NCBI GenBank assembly: GCA_902728285.1
Contig: CACVBU010000292.1
Span: 745,949-809,948, forward strand
Length of the DNA stretch: 64,000 nucleotides
Reading direction: 5' to 3'
From: Clytia hemisphaerica
Taxonomy: Eukaryota > Cnidaria > Hydrozoa > Leptothecata > Clytiidae
This document shows positions 55,901 through 64,000 of this stretch, one piece after another (the first letter of the stretch is position 1; every line of letters starts with the position of its first letter). The notes under the pieces are model-generated. The model was not told the DNA's origin and ran no database searches. It saw only the letters and a list, made by a program, of their open reading frames with translations. The position numbers and the translations under genes were made by a program.

Positions 55901-58441
55901 GATATTTGGTCAGTCTGTGGTGTCTGTATTTTCGACCACAACAGCATGCCCCATATTTTAAAAAAAATTATTAATTACATTTTTAATTTAATGTCATTTT
56001 TTAATCTAATGAATTATTGTAATAAATCATTTGCAATCAAACTGAGGAAACTACCAAGGTCAGGAATCTCTAATCGATGAATGATTAAATGTACAATTTT
56101 AGAAAATGGTGGTCAAAGGATCAATATTTCGAAATACAGAGACAGTATAATTTCAGAAAACCTCTCTTCGCACTAATAATCGTATAGGAAGGAAGACAGT
56201 TTAGAATTAATTTCATATTATTTGCGTAATTTCTTAGCCTAGGCTATGCACAGACTGACACAGACTATAAGTCGATTTTCATGTCAAAAATTTACCCCTT
56301 TCTCACAGACCCACTAGAAAAATTGGCCAAATATCGTACTATTTTTCCCATCCTCACTACAAGATATTTACTATTTTTCCCACCCCCACTGAATTTTCCT
56401 GACTTGAAAACAAAGGAATTAAAATCCCCAGCCATATAAGATATAAAATATGCCTATCGAGTTTCATTCAGTCCGTTATTTTTATCCCCACTGGCTGAAA
56501 AAATTCCACCGGGTCTGTGAGAAGTGGGTATAAAAATCTTTGTTTTGGAATTCAAACTTTTTATTTCAACTTTGAACAGAAATCATAGAGACATTGACCT
56601 TTTTTGTCATATTGATGAAAATTGTGTTTAGACCTTGAATTAAAACAAGCTTAAGACAAAACCTGAAAAACCAGTTTGACAAAGCCACAAATAGAACAAG
56701 GTCTTTTTTTGCAAATTAAATATTAGTTTGAACTTTGTTCGATAGATTGAGCGAGGTATTTGAGAAATGACGTCAGTCACTGCAAATCTTATTTTGGCAT
56801 CAATGCTTTGAGAATGTCTGTAGAAATTTAATTTGATTTTAATGATAATGTATGCTGTTAGAAACATTTTAATGATTGATTTTGATTGAATGACTTTCCC
56901 TTATAAATGGTGTTTAATATATCCCAACCTTTCCGTTAATAAACGTCCCCTCCCCGATGATGCAACACTTGTTGAAATTGAGGAAAATAATTTTGATCTA
57001 GAAGCGAGGTTACGAAGGAAAACGTGACAAAAACTACAGTAGGATGGAGAACAAGAAGTAAACCATTGAATTTCAAGCCTGAAAGGCTAGAGGCGAAACT
57101 TAAACCCTGGAGAAATTGAAGCCACTTATTTCCCATCCAAAACGTGCATAGAACCCCCCCCTAATCATAACGACGGATTGCATCTACCGGTTCCTTTGTT
57201 TTGGAGGACTACATTTTTTTGAAATCTAGCGATAGATTTTAGTCTCAATCCGGTGTTTGTGTAAAAACTAAGCGCGGGCGTTATAGATGGGAAATAAGTG
57301 GTTTTATCTCCCATCCACGAGTCTCGCCTCTAGCCCTTAGGGCTTGAAGCTCAATGAAGTAAATCTCCGCCAAGAAATTTATGTCAGTAACAGTCCTGCA
57401 ACTTTCCCGCAGACGAATCTCGCTAGAATTATGAATACCATTACAAGGAGGGATAATGATAAAAGTCCCGAGTTCTGAAATTTTGTGGGAAATGAAATCC
57501 CTTTTTACGGTCAGTTTTTGAGATGGTATTTTCCGTATGACGCATTTTGCGCATGCGCATTATATTTCACAAACGTTGAAATAATTTAAAGCTTGTAAAG
57601 ATTATGTAAAGCAAGGACGATCATCTCCTTAACCTCTTTATATTTCTCATCTTGAGTGAAGTGATTTTCTTTTTAATTGATGTTTGTTTAAAGGGGACCG
57701 ATTTTGTTTTAAGTGGTATGTATATTGAGATGGTATTACGGTTTGGCTTTGACTGACTGACCAATTAGTGAAGAATGCTTAATGCATGTTTTCGTTAATT
57801 GCATTGGATTGATTAAAGCATTCTTGTGAGGCGTGCAGTGTAAAGGTTTCAGGTTTAAGCAGAGGGAAACTGAGTATACCTCACGTGTCCAGATTGAAAA
57901 CAACACTAAAAAGACACTCTAAAAAGAAACAACAAAAAACAAAAACGATTCTTACCCAATGTCTTTTCTTAGCATGTTCAAGGCCTTCACCCTTATGAAG
58001 TTGATCTAATGTCGGTCTTTTACCACCAGCGATATTTTCCATCGATTCCTGGTTGCGATAGAAGACAGACAAGGGAACAGCGTCATGAGTCAGATAGCCC
58101 ATAGTCTGTGTATTGGTATGTGTACGGTTGTGTTGCAATGTGTCATTATGGTCTGTCGGCAGGTATAGATGAACATGTTTCTCTTGCTTTTCGGTTGGTG
58201 AGGCGGGCGTTTCTTGAACAGCATCATCCGCCTTTTCTATACCAGGTGTCATGATTGAGGGCGGCATCGTTCCATTTTGTTTGGAAGCGGCATCTAACAT
58301 ATCTGTGACGTCATTTGCAGCTGGTGTTTTCGAAATCCTGAATCGAGGTACACCGTCGATTTTGCTACTCGGCACCATAGAGTCAATCTCAAGGCCTCCA
58401 TTCACGACGCCGGTGCCATTTGAAAGGTCTTCACTTGACAT
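49984..58441 (-). CDS. SLC12-type cation-chloride cotransporter (NKCC/NCC-like), 9 exons, ~1077 aa, two one-base frameshifts
   Basis: Exons (high to low): 58441-57956, 55287-55011, 54632-54406, 53669-53142, 52853-52549, 52161-51975, 51651-51354, 51128-50804, 50586-49984. The N-terminal tail carries RFRI (residues 33-36), a SPAK/OSR1 docking motif, and the Thr-rich [17 protein letters not shown] (107-123), like the activating phospho-site region of NKCCs. The membrane core shows [65 protein letters not shown] and AELN-like [14 protein letters not shown]. The long C-terminal domain ends [13 protein letters not shown], the family's end. It moves Cl- with Na+ and/or K+ across the plasma membrane. 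Reading frame breaks once at about 50988-50997 (exon 8) and once near 50383-50392 (exon 9); removing one base at each restores the family frame and agrees with the splice phases. NKCC and NCC branches cannot be separated by eye. Confidence 0.93.
51815..51955. mobile_element. TTCGAATT-type MITE relic in SLC12 intron 6
   Basis: GAGTCTCCCTAACCC at the left; GTTCGAGTTATTGAGTAAGG inside; TTAAGGAGACATTCGAGTTA at the right. Same family as 62925-63075. A related relic, with GTTAAGGAGGCATTCGAATT, fills 52235-52415 in intron 5. Confidence 0.55.
52235..52415. mobile_element. TTCGAATT-type MITE relic in SLC12 intron 5
   Basis: GTTCCAGTTATTGAGTAAAG and GTTAAGGAGGCATTCGAATT line up with the relic at 51815-51955 over most of their length. 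Confidence 0.5.
56293..56530. mobile_element. MITE of the ACCCCTTTCTCACAGACCC family, copy 3 (SLC12 intron 1)
   Basis: TACCCCTTTCTCACAGACCC at the left and GGGTCTGTGAGAAGTGGGTA at the right. The middle text CCCCACTGAATTTTCCTGAC and CTATCGAGTTTCA matches copy 2. Confidence 0.85.
57045..57372. mobile_element. Foldback element in SLC12 intron 1
   Basis: TTTCAAGCCTGAAAGGCTAG, AGGCGAAACTT and CCACTTATTTCCCATCC at the left are mirrored by GATGGGAAATAAGTGG, GAGTCTCGCCTCTAGCCC and TTAGGGCTTGAAGCTCAATG. The arms are imperfect. Confidence 0.7.
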
Positions 58442-58611
58442 CTTGGGAAAGACTCAAAAGTGAATTTGAATAGGCAAATACGATTTCAAAACCCTGTTGA
58501 ATTTTTATTCTCTAGAGAAATGGAGAAGAACGAAAATTTACAGTATTGATTATACACACTTTCATTTTGCAGGGAAACAAATCTTGATGATAGTGTTGAT
58601 TGAAAACAAGG
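58442..58611. other. 5' flank of the cotransporter coding start
   Basis: On the coding strand CTTTTGAGTCTTTCCCAAG ends directly before the ATG and could be a splice acceptor. An untranslated first exon further upstream is therefore likely. Confidence 0.35.
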
Positions 58612-58704
58612 TATCCAGGAAAACGCAACGTTTTGAGTAACTTCCAGGCGTAAAGATATTAGATGTTACTCGTCATGTTTTATGTTTCCTGGATATCTTG
58701 TTGT
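58612..58704. repeat. 93-bp hairpin element with ~20-bp arms
   Basis: AACAAGGTATCCAGGAAAAC is mirrored by GTTTCCTGGATATCTTGTT. It lies about 170 bases upstream of the cotransporter start codon. Confidence 0.7.
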
Positions 58705-58817
58705 TTGAATACACCTTATTTGTTGCATTCAATCAATGATACATTGGAATCTTCGTAACCCGGTGCTCTATAAATATGCAATGTCCCCTTAAGTAAAACA
58801 AGCTTGCTGTTTGGCTG

Positions 58818-58898
58818 GTCTCTATAACTCGAAATTTTCATTAACTCAAACTAATTTGCGTTCTAAGTGTTGCGTGTTCGAATTAGGGAGACTGCACT
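58818..58898. mobile_element. TTCGAATT-type MITE, short copy
   Basis: GGTCTCTATAACTCGAAATT at the left and TTCGAATTAGGGAGACTGCA at the right are partly inverted, as in the copy at 62925-63075. Confidence 0.5.
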
Positions 58899-61800
58899 GT
58901 TGAAAAATGACATCAATACAAACCTAGTCCAAAAATTTATAAACATTTCTATAAAATAGCCTAAACAGAGCAGAGGTGGTATTCTACTGCAACCTTATTT
59001 ACGCTCTGCAAAAAAACAAACAAACTAAATGACGATCCCACACCTTCAGAAAACAAATCAAGAGGTATATGCATTCCAATGAATAGAAAAATGAATGAAA
59101 GCTCAATCTTAAATAAGTCTGTGTTTAGCATTACGCATACCGGTTGATAATACGTCTTTAGGACAGCCCATTATCTTTATGTAAGCTAGTTTAATCTTCT
59201 CTATATATACAATAACGTATAATGCTCTACTTCATTTAATTTGTCCAATTTGTCCGATCCTCGACTATCTTCATATTAATCTGAACAAACAAGGCAGATA
59301 ATCTATACTCTAGATCTCTTTTTCGTCGCGTCTATGGCAATATACCGATCTATTGAAATACGTCATGCAGATTTCAAAATTTCTCGTCAACTCGTATTGA
59401 ACGATACCACAATACTTACAAAAAAGTGAAGTTAGGTTTTTAAGTCTAGAACAGCTATTGCGTATGGACATGCAAAGTGTCACGCTTTACACTGCAATAG
59501 CTTATAAACGACTGACATAAACACCTAAACTCCATTCACTGTCAGTCAAACGTCCATGCACTGGTCCAAACGCAGATCAGAGAGCAGAGAAAAAAACAGT
59601 ACTTTTATGCAAATCACAACAACTCCTTCGCTAACTATTCGGCGCGTGGCCATATCACTTCTGAGGTTAAACTATTCAAAACAAGAATTTATATACCTAC
59701 TTAAACAGTGTGGAAGCAAACATATAAATACCTCAAGCAGCTATTTGTTTACACAAAATGTGTACAAAGATTCCTCGTCTTACAATGAGAATTTCGCATC
59801 CTACAACCTCGTAGTATCAACATAATACGTCTAACAAATTGTATGAATTCCTTTCTTGAACTGATGCAAGTACTGATAATCTTTTTGCTAAACATTTGTT
59901 GAAACTACGACAAAGTTTCTAGGATAAAATCAACACTACACGACAGTTTGCTCATCCAGCCAGCAATAATAAAAAACCTACAACAGACTTGCACACAATT
60001 AAAAACAAAAAAGAAGTTTGTCGTCCCAAAAGTGTTGAGAAGAAACATTGTTTGGCATTCCACATGCATTGCTGGATAAAATAAATCTAAAAAAAATCCG
60101 TAAAGGAGATAGAAGGTAAAACATCATTCATATTTTAATGAGTCTAATACATAATGACAAAGTAATTAAGGATGCGCTACTTAATGACCCATATCATCAC
60201 TCGGAATGCGAGATCACAAAACTACCATAAAACACAAACGGTGGAGGACTCTTTAAGATATCGACACTTCAAATAAAGTAAAATCGAACGCACCATCGTT
60301 GTGGTATAAGAACCAGAAGGATGCGCGAGCTACGAATGACGAGTTCCACGCAAACGAGAGAATGAATACCGACCGCCACACGAACTTCATTTTTTAGTTT
60401 GGTGTAAACAAAAGCACGGATAACCTATGTATATCCGTCTGCAGACTAGCGTAACGTCCGTTAAAAACAGTAAGGAAGAGACGAAATCACTTGTTAGTTC
60501 AAATGACATACGAAAAATGTGCTATTTCTAAGATGTCTGTAATTACAAGATTTGACGGTTCAAAGTACTGCAAAACTTTGAATCACATACGATGATAGAC
60601 TACGAAGGAGAGCGGGAATAACTAAATAAGAAAGAGTATCAATGTGATATAACATTCCATTTGAGAGCACAAGAGAATACTGAATGAAATATCATACAGT
60701 AGGATGTATCAAGGATTGACCTTTTGAATGTTTGTTGCTTTAGAAAGTCTCGATCAGTCATGGGCAGCCTTCCGAAGATTTTCAAATCTGAAGAGGGATA
60801 GAGAGAGAGTGAGGACACGGTGGTACAAAGAAGGAAAAATATTTTTTAAATAACATTTCCTATGCGTATCATCAGTTTTTATTTTTGGCATCATTTTCTT
60901 GCATTGAGCAAGTTTGTACCCTAAAAAAGTATTTCATCAAATCATCACAAATCATTCCGTCATTATCCATGCCACTCATAAAGTAGCAGTTGAGTCAAAC
61001 TTCTTGTCAATAGTCAGCTAATCGAGAGCGAAATGAATATCTTTGTTGGGGCCTAGATATAAGTAAAATTCGATTGATAGTCGTTCAATAACGGCTTGAA
61101 TACTAGGTACCAACTGCAATCCCCACCGTAATACTTGGCACAAAAGGAATTCCCTCAAAATTTAAAAACCACAAGTGATTTTTAAGTGCTTTTAAGTACG
61201 GTTGGAAAGTAGAGTTTTAACTCTGAGTTTAATGACCTTAGGATCTAAAAGCTCAACAATGTTCCAATAAGGCTGAGAATATAGCCTGGAAGCCACTCGA
61301 AAAATCCAATGAAACAAAGTGCAATTTTCGCCCGATCTTTAAACCAATATATTTCGGCGCTGATTGTGGATACAAAGGAATCAATCGCTCAATCGAGCCA
61401 TTATAATGATACATTATAATCTACCTTTCTTTATCTTAGACAAATTCAACTTCACTCAGCAAAGCCATTTTCGAAAGTATTCTAAAATTTGCGATTAACT
61501 TGTTAGGTCAGGGGAGATAATCCTTTAAGTAACTGATTCACTGTCTGGCAACGTGACCAAATAATCTGTTGAAGAGAAGCGATTATTACAAATCTCAATC
61601 TCAAGTCAAATACAACATCCAAAGTGTGCCAAAGTAAATGTAGCCTCAAGAAATACAGATTTGCATCCATTCAACAATATGAACTTGAAAACGACCTCTT
61701 GCTATGTAGAATTCACATTCGACTTATTTTATACCGTAACTTAACACATTTAAGTCTTCCTCAAAGTGTCAAGTGATCAACCAACGATTGCCCAATACAC

Positions 61801-62476
61801 GGAACTTCCTGGTAAAGAGAAAAAATAACACGCAGAAAGTCTCAACGTTGAAATGTGAATAGATGACTACGAAACAAAGTTCATGAAGATTTTTTCGTGT
61901 CTCGTTGGACCTTAGAATAAATATCAACCATATCATTTAGTCAAAGAGGTGAAGGTGCTGTTGCTTCAAAGAACAAAACTATGAAGGAAATGATATGAAA
62001 AATAATTAATGAACAGCTCTGTAAAAGAAGTCTAAAAATCCTTTCCAAGTTTTCCGGATCAAGAATAAATGCTAAGCAAACGACTCAAAAAAAGAAGTTA
62101 GAGGTTGACGACGTCGAACACAAGAATCTATAATTATAAGGGGAGTAAAAATATTAATGATCGAATATGCAGCACCTTATCATCCGCATCTGAACAGACA
62201 TCAATAGGATGCGACATTCGTCTCAGAGATTAAAGAGAGGTTAAATAAACAGGATAAAACAACACTCAAACAAAACAAACAAAAAATCTATTTTTCGAAG
62301 GAAGCATTAAAACAAATCTTAGCGCTTACTCGTCAAAGTCATTAGGTACAAAATACTGTCTCACTGTACGAAATACAATTTGATTTGCATACTGCGTAGT
62401 TTTAGTTTATAACCTAATTTCTATAGAAAATTTCTATCAAAATTCTGAAATGGGCAATCTTTAATCCATGCAATGC
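58899..62476. other. Intergenic, no feature recognised
   Basis: AT-rich, with short open frames only (at most 89 codons). The promoter of the cotransporter gene may be in this stretch but no distinctive element was seen. Confidence 0.35.
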
Positions 62477-62601
62477 CAATATCTTCTGACATCACATCAC
62501 GGACCCAAGGGCTTATTGGTTACAAGTGACGTAAAATCAATCAATACGTCACTTGCAGCCAATCAGCTGTTGGGTCCGTGGTGTAATGTCAGAAGACATT
62601 G
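62477..62601. mobile_element. 125-bp hairpin MITE
   Basis: CAATATCTTCTGACATCACA, TCACGGACCCAAGGG and AAGTGACGTA on the left are mirrored by TACGTCACTTG, TTGGGTCCGTGGTG and TAATGTCAGAAGACATTG. The arms meet almost in the middle, so a transcript would form one long hairpin. Confidence 0.85.
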
Positions 62602-62924
62602 TAATGGTGCACATCCCCATTTGTTTGTTTTTCTCCACTAAAAGCAATCAACTCCATTCATGCTAAAGTGGGAAACAGTATGAATTTTTGAGAATTTTTC
62701 TATAGTGATAACATCATGAAAAAATACCAAAAACGATCGAAATGTGACCACATGATTGAAGTTAAGCTTAAGATATATAGCTTTGAGATCACTTGTCTCA
62801 CAAAATGTCAATGTAATGAAATTCAATGCATAGTTTCTACAAAAATAGAAAATCGTTCAAAAGATCGATCAAAATAAAGACTTTCAAAGCCTAAGCAAAG
62901 ATTCTCCAAATTCTAAAAAAGCGT

Positions 62925-63075
62925 CTACAATCAAGTCTCTCTAATTCGAATCTTTCTGTAATTCGAACTAACGTATTGACCTCCTCAACTAGAAAGTGGT
63001 TTAGATTATACTCTCTTATTCGAATGAAATTTTTGGTCCCTTGAAGATCGAATTAGAGAGAGTCAACTGTATATT
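62925..63075. mobile_element. TTCGAATT-type MITE, clearest copy
   Basis: AAGTCTCTCTAATTCGAATC at the left, GATCGAATTAGAGAGAGTCA at the right, so the ends are inverted. Inner CTGTAATTCGAAC and CTCTTATTCGAATG repeat the theme. The right end continues ACTGTATA, as in the copy at 22005-22170. Confidence 0.75.
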
Positions 63076-63755
63076 TAAACAGTCCTCCAAGCCCTGTTAA
63101 TAAACAGTTCCTCAGATTCTGTTGTTCGGATCAAGGAAGTTTGATTTATACTTCTTCTAACTTCCTTGATTAAAATTAGGGTTTTAAATTCATGAGCTAT
63201 AAACCCACTTAAAGGAGACAAACGCTAAATATTTACAGTTCATAAAAAGAATTTATTAAACCATTTCACCAACTCATCGAATACTCTTATTCCAAATTGT
63301 ACTAAATAATAAAGCGCATATCACTGCTACACTACAAACTTCAAATCATCGCAAAAGATGCAGAAACTTCATCACAACTGCTTGCCATTGTCTGAGCTCT
63401 GTTAAACGAGGCGTCACCTCACCCTAACCAAAAGAGCTGAACTAAATGTGATATCATAACTCAAAATACCAACTGTTATATATACCCCATCTTGCATAAA
63501 GCCGATACCACTGATAACATTTAAAAGAAAAGACACATTAAGCCTATTTAGATTTAAAAGCAAAAAACTTCATTGTCAGAAGAAATTATCATTTTTTTAA
63601 GAACTTCTACTTTTTCTTTGACGCTTTTCCCACGTCACGTTATTACTTAGTATATAAGTAGCAAACTTCTCTTAGAAAAATTGCGAAAGCGTGTAGATAA
63701 GGACGTGTTTCACGCCCTTAAACACCCTAACTGGGACTCTCATTTTCACTTTTAT
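63076..63755. other. Intergenic; small hairpin only
   Basis: ATCAAGGAAGTTTGA (63128-) faces AACTTCCTTGAT (63160-). Nothing else was recognised. Confidence 0.4.
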
Positions 63756-63759
63756 TTAT

Positions 63760-64000
63760 AAGAACAATTTTATAAGAACACCAGCCTCAAATTTAGGCCC
63801 TAAGAACAATACACGCTTTTTTTTTTATAAGAATACACTTTATAAGAATGTCCATGATGAAAATGGCCAAAATATTAAGAATATGGTAAGAATATCACCA
63901 TCATGGAATTTAGCAACTGAACCTAAGAATGCCATTTTTAATGCATTTCAACTTGTAGATTGCCAATTTCGATCTTAACCTAAGAATACCGTAAGAATAC
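63760..64000. mobile_element. Two abutting elements of the CACG/word family (H1 word AAGAACA, H2 word AAGAATA), cut by the window end
   Basis: H1 (63760-63812): TATAAGAACAATTTTATAAG, AACACCAGCCT and CTAAGAACAATA. H2 (from 63808): TACACGC, a T run, then TATAAGAATACACTTTATAA, GAATG. AAGAATA or AAGAATG returns six or more times up to 64000. The same paired-word layout as elsewhere holds, with a different word in each. The right end of H2 is outside the window. Confidence 0.75.

Noticed and set aside
1-64000. CRISPR array, bacterial operon or provirus
   Set aside because: The tandem repeats have no spacer structure, genes contain spliceosomal introns, and no gag/pol/env order or LTR pair was seen.

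Overview
This is metazoan nuclear DNA. It is AT-rich and intron-rich, with animal signalling and transport genes (a transmembrane semaphorin and a Na-K-Cl-type cotransporter with SPAK/WNK-type regulatory motifs). Many short inverted-repeat transposons fill the gaps between genes. Genes are fairly compact, with introns of about 0.1-0.7 kb and one of 2.7 kb. The transposon load would fit a cnidarian or sponge, but the sequence does not settle the phylum. No bacterial, organellar or viral signature was seen. Layout: 1-3100 is repeats only. It holds a TIR element inside a short tandem repeat, then an approximately 160-bp satellite (651-2310), then a 0.5-kb foldback element. 3100-11700 is a transposon graveyard: a tRNA-like remnant, a 1139-bp element with DR1-type AGGTCA arrays in both TIRs and a 9-bp target duplication, a histone-type promoter cut off by a SINE, a 721-bp foldback carrying six TGACGTCA sites, a Penelope-like element remnant and a non-LTR reverse transcriptase remnant. 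11761-14954 (+) is an intact 8-exon aldo-keto reductase gene. 17082-18230 (+) is a single-exon type II membrane, glycosyltransferase-like gene. It converges on a complete 12-exon semaphorin gene on the minus strand (25733-19165; Sema, PSI, TSP1 repeats, one membrane span). 25.7-49.9 kb has no gene I can support. It is a mosaic of MITE families, including a 322-bp tandem array at 36716-38180 and a 3.15-kb insertion that splits an older MITE. 49984-58441 (-) is a full-length 9-exon SLC12 cation-chloride cotransporter gene whose last two exons each carry a one-base frameshift. 58.4-64 kb is the upstream flank of that gene, with further MITEs. The three best-supported genes have no obvious functional link; this is ordinary eukaryotic gene order, not an operon. 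The most unusual material is in the repeats: (i) TIRs made of stacked nuclear-receptor DR1 sites; (ii) a dispersed CACG...CGTG element family in which each copy carries its own uniform version of a repeated internal word; (iii) an orphan promoter with five CCAAT boxes at about 32-bp spacing, an E2F site, an octamer and a TATA box; and (iv) a foldback element with six perfect CREs. Exon coordinates below were inferred by eye from reading frame, GT/AG boundaries and family conservation.
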